Shown: positions 23,340-32,894, counted from the stretch's first letter. The stretch is 58,476 nucleotides of DNA from JBDHZK01 sp039811865 (GCA_039811865.1 JBDHZK010000002.1:1-58476); one strand, 5' to 3'. Program-made: numbers and translations. The notes: a model not told the origin generated them from the letters alone.

Positions 23340-25903
23340 CTGCGCACCTCCAAGGTTGATCCGGCGATGAGAACGCCCTGGTCCCGGTCGGTCTGGGTGG
23401 CCGGCCGGGCCTGGCCGCGCTCGTTGACGTAGGCAAGGGAGTCGTCGCGCTCGTCCGGCGCGTTGACGAAGGACGAGAAACGCCGCAGCGTATCCGGGTC
23501 CGCCAATGCGGCGGCCCACTCGTCGGTGTAGGTATCGACATGGGACGCCATCGCGGCGTCCAGTTCTTCGGCGATGCCCAGGCTGTCGTCCAGGACGACA
23601 GCGCGGATCGCGTCCAGGCCGCCCTCGTGCTCGGCTACCCAGGGGGCGGTGCGCTGCAGCCGGTCGGCTGTACGCACGTAGTAGATCAGGAAGCGGTCGA
23701 TCGTCCTGACCAGCGTTTCGGTGTCCAGGTCCTCGGCCAAAAGCTGCGCATGAGCGGGGGTGAAGCCGCCGTTGCCACCGACGTAGAGATTCCAGCCCTT
23801 CTCGGTGGCGATCACGCCGACATCCTTGCCGCGGGCCTCGGCGCATTCGCGGGCGCAGCCGGAGACGCCCAGCTTCAGCTTGTGCGGCGAACGCAGCCCG
23901 CGGTAGCGCAGTTCGAGCGCGATGGCGAGGCCAACGGAGTCTTGAACGCCGAAGCGGCACCAGGTGGACCCGACGCACGACTTCACGGTCCGCAGCGACT
24001 TGCCGTAGGCGTGTCCGGACTCGAATCCGGCGCGAATCAGCCGCGCCCAGATGCCCGGCAGTTGATCGATCCGGGCGCCGAACAGGTCGATCCGCTGACC
24101 GCCGGTGATCTTGGTGTACAGGCCGAACTCGCGGGCGACCTCGCCGATGGCGATCAGCCCCTCCGGGGTGATCTCGCCGCCCGGGATGCGGGGGACGACC
24201 GAGTAGGAGCCGTCCTTTTGCATGTTGGCCATCACGTGGTCGTTGGTGTCCTGCAGGGCCGAGCGTTCGCCACCCAGGATGTGCTCGTTCCACAGGCTCG
24301 CCAGGATCGATGCGACCACCGGCTTACAGATGTCGCAACCGCGGCCTCGTCCGTGCCGGGCGATGATCTCGCTGAACGAGCGCAACTCGGTGATCCGGAC
24401 GACGCTGAACAGTTCGGCCCGCGACAAGGCGAAATGCTCGCACAGAGCCTTGCTGACGGTAACGCCGGCCTTTTCCAGCTCGGTGTTCACGAGCTTCTTC
24501 ACCAGCGGCAGGCACGAGCCGCAGCTCGTCCCGGCCCGGGTGCATGCCTTGACCGCGGCCACGTCGCAGCAGCCGCCGAGGTTCACAGCCTGCTTGATCG
24601 CCGCCGCGCTGACGTTGTTGCAGGAGCAGACCGTGGTGTCGTCCGGCAACTCCATTGCCGGTGGAGCAGCGTCCGGGAGCAGGTAGGCGGCGGGGTCGCC
24701 GGGCAACTGCGCGCCCAACATGGCTCGCAGGGTGGAGTAGGAGCTGGCGTCCCCGACGAGGATGCCGCCGAGCAGCGTCCTGGCGTCGTCGGACATGACC
24801 AGCTTCTTGTAGACGCCGGCGATCGGGTCGGAGACCACGACCTCCAGGGCGCCCGGCTCGCGGGCGAAGGCGTCACCGAAGCTGGCCACGTCCACGCCGA
24901 GCAGCTTGAGCTTGGTGGCGGTGTCGGCGCCGGGGAAGGTCGCCTGGCCGCCCAGCAGCCGGTCGGCGGCGATCTCGGCCATGGTGTAGCCGGGGGCGAT
25001 CAGGCCCCAGACGCGGCCCTCGATGCAGGCGACCTCGCCAATCGCGTAGACCGACGGGTCGGCTGTCAGGCAGCCGGAGTCCACGATCACGCCGCCGCGC
25101 TCGCCGACCGGGAGTCCGCACTCGCGGGCCAGGTTGTCGCGGGGCCGCACGCCGATCGCGAAGACGACCACGTCCACGTCCAGGGCGCCGCCGTCGGCGA
25201 AGGTCATCTTGGCGACCTCGCCGAGCTTGCCGGACAGCTTGGCCGTTGCGGTGTTTGGCCGGACGGTCACGCCTAGCCCCTCGATCAGCCGCTTCAGCGC
25301 CTCGCCGCCGCCCTCGTCCACTTGAATGGGCATCAGGCGCGGGGCGAACTCGACGACGGTGGTCTCGACGTCGAGGGCGGTTAGTGCGCCGGCGGCTTCC
25401 AGGCCGAGCAGGCCACCGCCGACGACGGCCCCGCGCAGCTTGCGCTTGCGTTCGGCGCGCTTGGCTTCGACGAAGCCGCGCAGGTCGGCGACGTCGTCGA
25501 TGGTGCGGTAGACGAAGGCGCCGCGCAGGTCCGTGCCCGCGATCGGCGGGACGGCCGCGAACGAGCCGGTGGCCAGCACCAGCGAGTCGTAGGGCAGGAC
25601 CGAGCCGTGTGCGGTGCGGACGGTCTTGGCGTCGCGGTCGATCTCGACGGCCTTGACGCCGCGCTCGATCTTGACCAGCGGGTCGTCCCACAACGACTGG
25701 TCGCCGAGGGCGAGCGACTCGGGGTCGCGGCCGGTGAAGTAGGACGTCAGCGCGACGCGGTCATAGGGGGCACGCGGTTCTTCGCAAAGCAGCGTGATGC
25801 TCCAGGTGCCCTCGGCATCCCGAGAGCGGAGCGCGTCGATGAGCCGACGGGCGACCATGCCGCCGCCGATGACGACGAGTCTGCGCGGGGTGTTTGCGGA
25901 CAT
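23336..25903 (-). CDS. nirB: Nitrite reductase [NAD(P)H] large subunit
   Basis: 855 residues from ATG 25903, preceded by AGGAGGAACG; the frame continues upstream but this start has the RBS and the FAD motif follows at once (RRLVVIGGGMVARRLIDAL). Domains in order: FAD/NAD reductase (1-400), BFD-like [2Fe-2S] (CSCNNVSAAAIKQAV ... CGSC, about 425-475), then nitrite/sulfite reductase ferredoxin-like half domain (SYSVVPRIPGGEITPEGL) and the siroheme/[4Fe-4S] site with KSCVGSTWCRFG and GVSGCARECAEA. Full length for the family. It transfers six electrons from NAD(P)H to nitrite to form ammonium. Confidence 0.97.
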   Translation of the reverse strand: MSANTPRRLVVIGGGMVARRLIDALRSRDAEGTWSITLLCEEPRAPYDRVALTSYFTGRDPESLALGDQSLWDDPLVKIERGVKAVEIDRDAKTVRTAHGSVLPYDSLVLATGSFAAVPPIAGTDLRGAFVYRTIDDVADLRGFVEAKRAERKRKLRGAVVGGGLLGLEAAGALTALDVETTVVEFAPRLMPIQVDEGGGEALKRLIEGLGVTVRPNTATAKLSGKLGEVAKMTFADGGALDVDVVVFAIGVRPRDNLARECGLPVGERGGVIVDSGCLTADPSVYAIGEVACIEGRVWGLIAPGYTMAEIAADRLLGGQATFPGADTATKLKLLGVDVASFGDAFAREPGALEVVVSDPIAGVYKKLVMSDDARTLLGGILVGDASSYSTLRAMLGAQLPGDPAAYLLPDAAPPAMELPDDTTVCSCNNVSAAAIKQAVNLGGCCDVAAVKACTRAGTSCGSCLPLVKKLVNTELEKAGVTVSKALCEHFALSRAELFSVVRITELRSFSEIIARHGRGRGCDICKPVVASILASLWNEHILGGERSALQDTNDHVMANMQKDGSYSVVPRIPGGEITPEGLIAIGEVAREFGLYTKITGGQRIDLFGARIDQLPGIWARLIRAGFESGHAYGKSLRTVKSCVGSTWCRFGVQDSVGLAIALELRYRGLRSPHKLKLGVSGCARECAEARGKDVGVIATEKGWNLYVGGNGGFTPAHAQLLAEDLDTETLVRTIDRFLIYYVRTADRLQRTAPWVAEHEGGLDAIRAVVLDDSLGIAEELDAAMASHVDTYTDEWAAALADPDTLRRFSSFVNAPDERDDSLAYVNERGQARPATQTDRDQGVLIAGSTLEVRR

Positions 25904-25923
25904 CGTTCCTCCTGGGAAAGACG

Positions 25924-27384
25924 TTACGAAGCGAGCGTTTCGGGGACATTGGGCCGACGTTTCAGCCGGGTTACTTCGCGAGCTGCGGTGAGCAGCCGCG
26001 TGACCTTGTCGGAGCAACCACCACAACCGGTGGTTGCTCGGGTCTTGGCGGCGACCGCGGCCAGGCTGGCCGCGCCACCCTCGATGCAGGCGGCGACGGT
26101 GGCGGCGGTGACGCCGTTACAGCGGCAAAGCACCTCGGTGGCCGGGTCCACGACTGGTCGCACCATCGGCGCGAGCAGCAGATAGGCCGGGTCGCGCGGG
26201 ACCGGTGTGGCGTTGCGGTAGGCAGCCACCAGGTCGGATGCCAGGTCGCCGGCGCCGACGCAGGTGGCGCCGACGAGGCGTCCGTCGGCGACGATCACCT
26301 CGACGTGACGCCCGGACGCGGCGTCGCTGAGCGAAAGCGCCCGCTCGCCCGGTTGGGGCGTGCGGCGGGCGCCGCAGCGTCCCATGGTGACGACGTCCAG
26401 GCCCGGCGCCTTGACGCGGACGACATCCTCGACGCTGCGCTCCGGCAGCGGCGCCGCCTCGCGTCCGGTCAGGTTGTGCACCAGGACGCGCGCCTGCTCC
26501 CAGCCTTGCGCGACCAGGCCCAGGCTGCCCTCGGGCGGCTGCGCGCAGTCGCCGATGGCGTGGACGTCCGGATCGGCCGGGGTGGTCAGGTTGGCGTCCA
26601 CCAGGATGCCGCGGTCGACGTCCAGGCCGGCGGCCTCGGCCAGCGAGGTGTTCGGGGACGTGCCGGTGGTCAGGACGAGGAAGTCGGACGGCAGATCCTC
26701 ACCGTCGGCCAGGCGCAGTGCGACGATCCGCCCGTTGCGGCGGACGACGCCCGCGGCCGGCACCCCCAGCCGGTGGGCGACGCCGAGCATGTCGAGCGTG
26801 CCCAGGACGGCGGCGCCCGCCGCGGCGTCCAGCTGGCGCTCCATCAGCCCGCGTCCGGGGTGGACGAGGGTGACCGCGACGTCCCGTTTCGCCAGTCCGC
26901 AGGCGACCTCGAGCCCGAGCACGCCGCCGCCGAGGACAACCGCGTGCTCGGCGCCGAGCGTTGCGGCGACGATGTTGTGGGCGTCGGCGAGGGTCCGCAG
27001 GGCGTGGACGCCCCGGGCGAACGATCCGCCGAGCAAGCCGGGCAGACGCGGGAGGCGCGCCCGCGCTCCCGTCGCGAGAACGAGCTTGTCGTAACGGTAT
27101 CGGCCGCCATCGCCGGTGATCACCAGCTTGCGTTCGCGGTCGATCTGCCCGACCGGTTCGCCGCGCCGATACACCACCCGCGGGTCGTTCACGACGGGCA
27201 GCGCCAAGGCGTTGGGGTCGCGCTTGCCCGAGACGACGTCCGACAGCAGGACGCGGTTGTACGCCTGCGCGGCCTCGTCGCCGATGACCGTCACCCGATA
27301 CTCCAGGGCTGCGTCGGCCTTCATCAGGTCCTCGACGAAGCGGGCCCCGACCATGCCGTTGCCCACCACCACGATGCGGGTCAT
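25924..27384 (-). CDS. nasB: FAD-dependent reductase with BFD cluster, nitrate reductase electron-transfer subunit
   Basis: 486 residues from ATG 27384, overlapping the nasA stop (ATGA). FAD motif RIVVVGNGMVGARFVEDL, a second nucleotide motif VVLGGGVLGLEVACGLAKRDV, HAIGDCAQPPEG, and a C-terminal BFD-type [2Fe-2S] site CRCNGVTAATVAACIEGG...CGGC (about 413-452). It resembles the N-terminal half of NirB without the siroheme part, which is the architecture of NasB, the NAD(P)H-oxidising partner of assimilatory nitrate reductase. Position between nasA and nirB fits. It lies 20 nt upstream of nirB. Confidence 0.88.
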   Translation of the reverse strand: MTRIVVVGNGMVGARFVEDLMKADAALEYRVTVIGDEAAQAYNRVLLSDVVSGKRDPNALALPVVNDPRVVYRRGEPVGQIDRERKLVITGDGGRYRYDKLVLATGARARLPRLPGLLGGSFARGVHALRTLADAHNIVAATLGAEHAVVLGGGVLGLEVACGLAKRDVAVTLVHPGRGLMERQLDAAAGAAVLGTLDMLGVAHRLGVPAAGVVRRNGRIVALRLADGEDLPSDFLVLTTGTSPNTSLAEAAGLDVDRGILVDANLTTPADPDVHAIGDCAQPPEGSLGLVAQGWEQARVLVHNLTGREAAPLPERSVEDVVRVKAPGLDVVTMGRCGARRTPQPGERALSLSDAASGRHVEVIVADGRLVGATCVGAGDLASDLVAAYRNATPVPRDPAYLLLAPMVRPVVDPATEVLCRCNGVTAATVAACIEGGAASLAAVAAKTRATTGCGGCSDKVTRLLTAAREVTRLKRRPNVPETLAS

Positions 27385-29501
27385 GCCGCCTCCTCGCCTC
27401 GATCGGCTGCGGCCAGTTCGGCCGCCGGCCGCACTTGCACCGCGCAGACCTTGAACTCGGGCATGCCTGAGATCGGGTCCGTGGCGTCGTTGGTGGCCCG
27501 GTTCGCGTTCCCCATCCCCGCGAAGTGGAAGGGGGCGAACACGGTGTCGGGCCGGATCGCCTCGCTGAACCTGGCGATCGCGACGAAGGTGCCGCGTTCG
27601 CTGGTCACCGCCAACGCCTCACCCTCGGCAGCGCCGATCCGGTCGGCGAGCAGCGGGTGCAACTCGACGTACGGGTCGGGCTCGGCGGCGGCCAGTTCGG
27701 GGACCCGCCTGGTCTGCGCACCCGACTGGTAGTGGGCCAGCAATCGCCCCGTGACCAGGAAGATCGGGGCACTGGCGCGAACGGCGTCCTTAGGCCCGGT
27801 GTGGTCGACGGGGATCAGGCGCGCCCGGCCGTCCGGGGTCGGAAAGACGTCGGTCAGCACCCGGGGCGTGCCGGGGTGGCCGGGGCCCGGCACGGGCCAG
27901 TGGTGGCCGGACGTCTCGGCGTCCAGAACCGCGTGCGACAGGCCCGAGTAGTCGGCCTTGCCGCCCGCGCTGGCCCGCGCCAGTTCGTCGAAAACATCGG
28001 CCGGGTCGGTCGACCAGACCCCCGGGGCGCCCAGCCGGGCGGCGAGTTCGGCCCAGATCCACAGCTCGTCGCGGGTGCCCTCGGGCGCCTCGACGGCCTG
28101 GCGGCGACGCAGCACGCGACCCTCCAGCGAGGTCATCGTCCCCTCCTCCTCGGCCCACTGCCGCACCGGCAGGACGACGTCGGCCAGCCGCGCCGTCTCC
28201 GAGGGCAGGAAGTCGCAAACCACGAGCAGGTCCAAAGCGGCCAGCCGCTCACGGATCGCCGTCGCATTCGGCGCGCTGACCAGCAGATTCGAGCCGTGGA
28301 CGAACAGCGCCCTCGGGCCGTCCGGGGTGCCCAGCGCCTTGAGGAGTTGGACGGCCGGCAGGCCGGGGCCAGGCAGGACGTCCGCGTCGACTCCCCAGAC
28401 GCCGGCCACGTGGGCGCGTGCGGCGGGGTCGGTGATCATGCGGTACCCGGGCAGTTGGTCGGCCTTCTGGCCGTGCTCGCGGCCCCCCTGACCGTTGCCC
28501 TGACCGGTAATCGGTCCGAAGCCGCTGCCCGGCGTCCCGATCAGGCCGAGCGCCAACGAAAGGTTGATCGCGGCGGTGACCGTCGCCGTCCCCTGGGTCG
28601 ACTGCTCGACCCCGCGTCCGGTGAGGACGTAAGCCCCCCGGCCGCCTCGCGACGGGGATGCGGCCGCCAGCAGGTGCGCCGCCTCGCGAAGCGTTCCCGC
28701 GGGAACGCCGCTGATGTCCTCGACGCGCTCGGGCCACCAGGCCAACGCGCTGCGCCGCAGATCGTCCAGCCCGGACGTCCGGGCATCCAAGTAGGTCAGG
28801 TCGGCCAGGTCGTCGAACAAGACGACGTGCAGCAGGCCGAGCAGGACGGCCAGATCCGTCCCGGGCACGGGCCGCAGGTGCATTCCGGCGCCGTCGGTGA
28901 GCTCGGCCGTGGCGGAGCGGCGCGGGTCGACGACGATCAAGCCGCCCGCGGCCCTCGCCCCGGCCAGGTGGGTGACCGCCGGTGGCATGGTGTCGGCCAG
29001 GTTGCTGCCCAGCAGCAAGATCGCGTCGGCGTCCCCGAGGTCGCTGAGCGGAAAGGCGAGCCCGCGATCAAGCCCGAGCGAGCGGTTGGACGCCGCCGCC
29101 GCACTCGACATGCAGAATCGGCCGTTGTAGTCGATGTTGGGGGTTCGTAACGCGATCCGTGCGAACTTCCCAAGCTGGTAAGCCTTCTCGTTGGTCAGCC
29201 CGCCGCCGCCGAAGACGGCCACCGAGGCCGGGCCGAACTCGGCGCCCAGGGCCCGGACGCGCTCGGCGATCAGGTCGAGCGCGTCGTCCCAGGTGGTCGG
29301 GAGGAGACGTCCGTCCCTGCGCACCAGGGGCGCCGTGAGGCGGTCGGGGGCGGTCAGGACGGCCGCGCTGGTCCAACCCTTGCGGCATAGGCCGCCACGG
29401 TTGGTGGGGAAGTCACGCGCGCCGACCGTGACCCCGGCCTTCCCCGGGGTCACGGTCATGGCGCACTGCAGGGCGCAGTAGGGGCAGTGGGTGTCGACCA
29501 T
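27381..29501 (-). CDS. nasA: Assimilatory nitrate reductase catalytic subunit
   Basis: 706 residues from ATG 29501; upstream extension overlaps narK in another frame and is rejected. N-terminal [4Fe-4S] motif HCPYCALQC...GLCRKGW (Cys 6, 9, 13, 39), then bis-MGD molybdopterin domains: TNEKAYQLGKFARIALRTPNIDYNGRFCMSSA (Mo-ligand Cys), LGSNLADTMPPAV, GQGNGQGGREHGQKADQLPGYR and the C-terminal dinucleotide-binding LVTGRLLAHYQSGAQTRRV...FHFAGMGNANRATND. It reduces nitrate to nitrite in the cytosol, taking electrons from NasB. No Tat signal, as expected for the assimilatory type. Confidence 0.95.
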   Translation of the reverse strand: MVDTHCPYCALQCAMTVTPGKAGVTVGARDFPTNRGGLCRKGWTSAAVLTAPDRLTAPLVRRDGRLLPTTWDDALDLIAERVRALGAEFGPASVAVFGGGGLTNEKAYQLGKFARIALRTPNIDYNGRFCMSSAAAASNRSLGLDRGLAFPLSDLGDADAILLLGSNLADTMPPAVTHLAGARAAGGLIVVDPRRSATAELTDGAGMHLRPVPGTDLAVLLGLLHVVLFDDLADLTYLDARTSGLDDLRRSALAWWPERVEDISGVPAGTLREAAHLLAAASPSRGGRGAYVLTGRGVEQSTQGTATVTAAINLSLALGLIGTPGSGFGPITGQGNGQGGREHGQKADQLPGYRMITDPAARAHVAGVWGVDADVLPGPGLPAVQLLKALGTPDGPRALFVHGSNLLVSAPNATAIRERLAALDLLVVCDFLPSETARLADVVLPVRQWAEEEGTMTSLEGRVLRRRQAVEAPEGTRDELWIWAELAARLGAPGVWSTDPADVFDELARASAGGKADYSGLSHAVLDAETSGHHWPVPGPGHPGTPRVLTDVFPTPDGRARLIPVDHTGPKDAVRASAPIFLVTGRLLAHYQSGAQTRRVPELAAAEPDPYVELHPLLADRIGAAEGEALAVTSERGTFVAIARFSEAIRPDTVFAPFHFAGMGNANRATNDATDPISGMPEFKVCAVQVRPAAELAAADRGEEAA

Positions 29502-29509
29502 TCGGTCCC

Positions 29510-30847
29510 TCAGACTCCCGCCTGCGCCATCTTCGTGCCGGGGCGGGCGTAGGCGATGGTGGTGGCGACGCCCATCAGGAGATAAACGCCGATGAACAGC
29601 CACAGCGCGGGGACGAGGCTGCCGTAGGTCGTGGTGGCCAACTTGAATCCCTGCGGGATGAGGAAGCCGCCGTAGGCGCCGATCGCGCCGGCGATCCCGA
29701 GGCAGGCGGCCGCGGCGCGCCGGGCGACGGGCAGGTCGGTGCTGGCCACACCGGCGCGGAACGCCGCCGGGATCATGCGATAGGTGGAGCCGTTGCCGAT
29801 GCCGGCACCGATGAACATCACGACGAACGCGGCGACGAACGGGCCGAAGGCGTGCGCGCCGAGGGCGAAGATCGCTCCGACCGCACCAAGCGCCATGATC
29901 GCGAACGAACAAACGGTGACCCAGGCGCCACCGAGCTTGTCCGACACGATCCCGCCGAGCGGGCGGGCCAGCGCACCGGTGACCGCACCGACGAACGCGA
30001 TGGCCGAGGGCTGCTCGGGGAACTGGCTGGCCAGCAAGGTTGGGAAGGCGGCCGAGTAGCCCACGAACGACCCGAATGTCCCGATGTAGAGGAACGAGAT
30101 CAGCCATGTGTGCGGGTTGCGGGCGGCGTCGGCGTATGCGCTGAAGTCGGAGCGAGCCTCACCCAGGTTGTCCATGAACCGCCAGGCGAAGAACGCCGCC
30201 AGCAGCGACAGCGGGACGAACAGCCAACCGGCGTACTCCGGGTGCAGGCCGCCGCCGATCACGATGATCATCGGGACGACCATCTGGACGATGCCGGTGC
30301 CGAGGTTGCCGCCGGCGGCGTTCAGGCCGAGCGCGCGGCCCTTCTCGGCTTCTGGGAAGAAGAAGGAGATGTTGGTCATGGACGACGCGAAGTTGCCGCC
30401 GCCGAGGCCCGCCAGCGCGGCCGCTACCAGCAGCCACTCGTAGGGCGCCCTCGCGCTCACCGCCCAGACCAGCGCGAAGCTCGGGATCAGGAGCAGCAGG
30501 GCCGAGACGATCGTCCAGTTGCGGCCGCCGAAGCGGGTGACCGCGAAGGAGTAGGGGATGCGCAGCGTGGCGCCAACGAGTGCCGGCAGCGAGACCAGCC
30601 AAAACTGCTGGCCCAGCGTCAACGAGATGCCGGCCGCTGGCAACTTCGGGACGACGATGCTCCACAGCGCCCAGACGCAGAAGCCGAGGAACTCGGCGAA
30701 GATCGAGTAGATCAGGTTGCGGTTGGCGATGCGGCGTCCGGACTCGGCCCAAAAGCCGGCGTCCTCGGGGTCGTAGTGCTCGATCCAGTGCGCCCGGCCC
30801 TTGGGTGCGAGCAGCGATTCGGACTTGGTGGGAACGGTGGTGGTCAT
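29510..30847 (-). CDS. narK: NarK-type nitrate/nitrite MFS transporter
   Basis: 445 residues, 12 membrane segments. It has the nitrate-signature motifs of the NNP family: GLGGGNFASSMTNISFFFP in TM5 and GAGIGNGSTYRMIPAAFRAG in TM11, plus the TM2 Arg of TLRIPYSFAV. The N terminus HWIEHYDPEDAGFWAESGRRIANRNL is usual for actinobacterial NarK/NarU. First gene of the operon, 8 nt before nasA. It imports nitrate (and may export nitrite). A GlnR-like box is 64-101 bp upstream. Confidence 0.95.
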   Translation of the reverse strand: MTTTVPTKSESLLAPKGRAHWIEHYDPEDAGFWAESGRRIANRNLIYSIFAEFLGFCVWALWSIVVPKLPAAGISLTLGQQFWLVSLPALVGATLRIPYSFAVTRFGGRNWTIVSALLLLIPSFALVWAVSARAPYEWLLVAAALAGLGGGNFASSMTNISFFFPEAEKGRALGLNAAGGNLGTGIVQMVVPMIIVIGGGLHPEYAGWLFVPLSLLAAFFAWRFMDNLGEARSDFSAYADAARNPHTWLISFLYIGTFGSFVGYSAAFPTLLASQFPEQPSAIAFVGAVTGALARPLGGIVSDKLGGAWVTVCSFAIMALGAVGAIFALGAHAFGPFVAAFVVMFIGAGIGNGSTYRMIPAAFRAGVASTDLPVARRAAAACLGIAGAIGAYGGFLIPQGFKLATTTYGSLVPALWLFIGVYLLMGVATTIAYARPGTKMAQAGV

Positions 30848-30910
30848 TGGGGCTCCTGACGGGAGACGGGACAGGGGCTCGTTTCCAGACCATCAGGCTG
30901 CCTGCGGCGT

Positions 30911-30948
30911 GTTTCCGTTCCTTACGTTCGCCGTCACGTGCGAGTAAC
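30911..30948 (-). promoter_or_regulatory. GlnR-like binding site upstream of narK
   Basis: On the - strand: GTTAC at 30948, GTGAC eleven bases on, and GAAAC 33 bases from the first. These fit the a1, b1 and b2 half-sites of the actinobacterial GlnR box (GTnAC-n6-GAAAC repeated at 11-bp steps); the third half-site is poor. A nitrate operon carrying its own nnaR is a known kind of GlnR target, which raises the plausibility. Confidence 0.5.
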
Positions 30949-31121
30949 ACACCTCGCACACCGCTGCGCCGGTCCTGTGAGGTTTCTGGGAGGCCCAGCT
31001 GGCTTGGGTTTTCGCCAGATGCCGCGGCCATCGCGCCGCACGCCAGTGTGCGTCCCCATTGGTCGATTGGCGCGACGTCACTCAGCGCCGGGAGATGGCT
31101 GCCGTCCCAGGCATGCGATCG

Positions 31122-32315
31122 CTACGCGCGTCGGCCCAGGACGTACAGCCGTTCGGTTTGCGCCTCGTCCGGTCCGGGGGAGCGCAAGTACCACTCGACG
31201 TCGACCAGTCCCGCCGCCGCCATGGCGGCGAGCAGTTGGGTCGAGTCGTGCAGGACGAAGTCCAGGTCGACCGCGGCGCCGCACAGTTCGTCGGCGTGCA
31301 GCACCTGGCTGCCGGAATGCACCGCGAGCGACAACCAGCCGCCTGGGTCAAGGGTGCTCACCAGGTGGGCGATCGCGCCGGGGAGCTCCGACGCCGCCAG
31401 GTGGACGAATGCGTACCACGCCACGATCGCGCCCCAGCCGCCGGCTCGTCGCGGCCGCAGCAGCCGGGTGAAGTCGGCGACCTCGAAAGTCTGGTCGGGG
31501 TAGCGGGATCGGGCGACCGCGATCATCCCAGGCGACAGATCGAAGCCCTCTGCCTGCGCTCCCGCCTTCGCCAGGTGGGCGGCGATGTGTCCGGGGCCAC
31601 AGCCAACGTCCGCGATCGGGCCGTCCGCGAGGGCGGCCACCCTTCCCAGCAGCCACCGGTCGAACGGCTTGTGGGCCAGCTCGTCGCCGAAGCGGTCCGC
31701 GTAACCCTGAGCCGCCGCGTCGTAGGACGCCACGACCCGCGCATTGCGCTGGGTCGCCCCCTCGGCCAGGACGACCTCGGTGTCGGCCGGCTCGGCAGCG
31801 TCGTCCATCGGTGCGGGACCGAGCAGGTGCGTCCAGCGCCGGTCCTGCTGACCGGAGCGCAGGCCCAGTTCGGTCACCAGCGGCGGCGTCCGCGAGCTCA
31901 TCGACCGGAGGGCGGCGGCCACCTCGGCCTTGTCGGCGAACGAGTGGAGGCGCTCGGTCCTGGTCTTGAGTTCGCCCGCAGACTGTGGTCCCCGCAGTAG
32001 CAGGACGGTGACCAGGGCTCGCTCGGCATCGTCCAGTTCGATCTGCTGGTCGACGCTTTGGTAGTACTTCAGAGTCCGGGAACCCTGCACGGCCCACACG
32101 ATGCGGACCAGGCCGCGCTCCTTCAAGGCGCGGGCCGCGGCTTGCACCTCGGCCTCGGAGTAGTGGGAGACCGGGTCGCGGCTGGAGGTCTGATTGCAGG
32201 CCGTGCGCAGCGAGTTCAGGGTTAGCGGGTAACTCGCCGGGACGGTGACCTGCTTCTCCAACAGGCAGCCGAGCACGCGCTGCTCCGCGGCGTCCAGGAC
32301 CGGGAGTTCGGGCAC
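31122..32315 (-). CDS. DUF480 (YceH) winged-helix protein fused to a SAM methyltransferase
   Basis: 397 residues. Residues 1-170 are YceH/DUF480, two winged helices: LDAAEQRVLGCLLEKQVTVP, YPLTLNSLRTACNQTSSRDPV and ALVTVLLLRGPQSAGELKTRTERLHSF. From about 190 a class I methyltransferase follows: YDAAAQGYADRFGDELAHKPFDRWLLG, then IADVGCGPGHIAAHLAKAGA (motif I), GFDLSPGMIAVARSRYP and WYAFVHLAASELPGAI. Each half is complete, so this is a fusion, not a read-through. DUF480 proteins are otherwise usually stand-alone (~220 residues) and of unknown function. Monocistronic, divergent from doxX. Confidence 0.88.
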   Translation of the reverse strand: MPELPVLDAAEQRVLGCLLEKQVTVPASYPLTLNSLRTACNQTSSRDPVSHYSEAEVQAAARALKERGLVRIVWAVQGSRTLKYYQSVDQQIELDDAERALVTVLLLRGPQSAGELKTRTERLHSFADKAEVAAALRSMSSRTPPLVTELGLRSGQQDRRWTHLLGPAPMDDAAEPADTEVVLAEGATQRNARVVASYDAAAQGYADRFGDELAHKPFDRWLLGRVAALADGPIADVGCGPGHIAAHLAKAGAQAEGFDLSPGMIAVARSRYPDQTFEVADFTRLLRPRRAGGWGAIVAWYAFVHLAASELPGAIAHLVSTLDPGGWLSLAVHSGSQVLHADELCGAAVDLDFVLHDSTQLLAAMAAAGLVDVEWYLRSPGPDEAQTERLYVLGRRA

Positions 32316-32469
32316 GCGGTCACCTTAGCGATCCAGATCGAGTCAGCGGGCTACCACTCGGTACTCAGGGACCACCACGTGTCCCGGGTGGGAAGTTTGG
32401 GCCGCCCGCGGACCGCTCAGAGGCCAACTGTCGGACGGCATCGATAGCGTGTGCCAAAAGGAGGAAGCC

Positions 32470-32871
32470 ATGGTTGGACGAATGTTTGCCAGGACGCTGC
32501 TCGGGTCGGTGTTCCTGTTGGGCGGATATCAAACGCTGCAGAACCCGGTCGGAGCTGCGGGGAAGCTGGGCACCGCGCTCCAGCGGTACGTCCCAGATGC
32601 GGCCGCAGCTCTGCCGGTCAAGCCCGAAGAGCTGGTCCGCGCGAACGCGCTCGGCATGATGATCGCTGGCTCCACCCTCGCGCTGGGAATCTTCCCGCGC
32701 CTGTCGGCGCTGACGTTGGCCGCGCTGCTCGCCCCGACAAATGTCGTGGGCCACGGATTCTGGGAGGACGCCGACCCAGCCACGCGTGCCGCGAACAAGA
32801 ATTCCTTCATGAAGAACCTCGCCATCACGGGCGGTCTGCTCTACGTGGCGCTGACGCCAAAAACGAAGTAG
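32470..32871 (+). CDS. DoxX family membrane protein
   Basis: 133 residues from ATG 32470, preceded by AGGAGGAAGCC. Four hydrophobic helices; the DoxX pattern shows in MFARTLLGSVFLLGGYQTLQNP, ANALGMMIAGSTLALGIFPRLSALTLAALLAPTNVVGHGFW and NSFMKNLAITGGLLYVAL. DoxX-type proteins are small quinone-associated or redox-related membrane proteins; in mycobacteria one takes part in a membrane oxidoreductase complex with SodA and SseA. No such partners are nearby, so the role is open. Confidence 0.88.
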   Translation: MVGRMFARTLLGSVFLLGGYQTLQNPVGAAGKLGTALQRYVPDAAAALPVKPEELVRANALGMMIAGSTLALGIFPRLSALTLAALLAPTNVVGHGFWEDADPATRAANKNSFMKNLAITGGLLYVALTPKTK

Positions 32872-32894
32872 ACGCCCCGGGTCGGGTTCCCTGA

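Noticed and set aside
22959..24293. 444-codon - strand frame containing nirD
   Set aside because: Only its last 126 codons are nirD (start 23339). The rest lies out of frame inside nirB.
23540..27732. Very long open frames on the + strand opposite nirB and nasB (578 and 612 codons)
   Set aside because: They are exactly antisense to nirB/nasB, whose motifs and cofactor residues are complete. Long antisense frames are normal in such GC-rich genes, and the translations are low-complexity.
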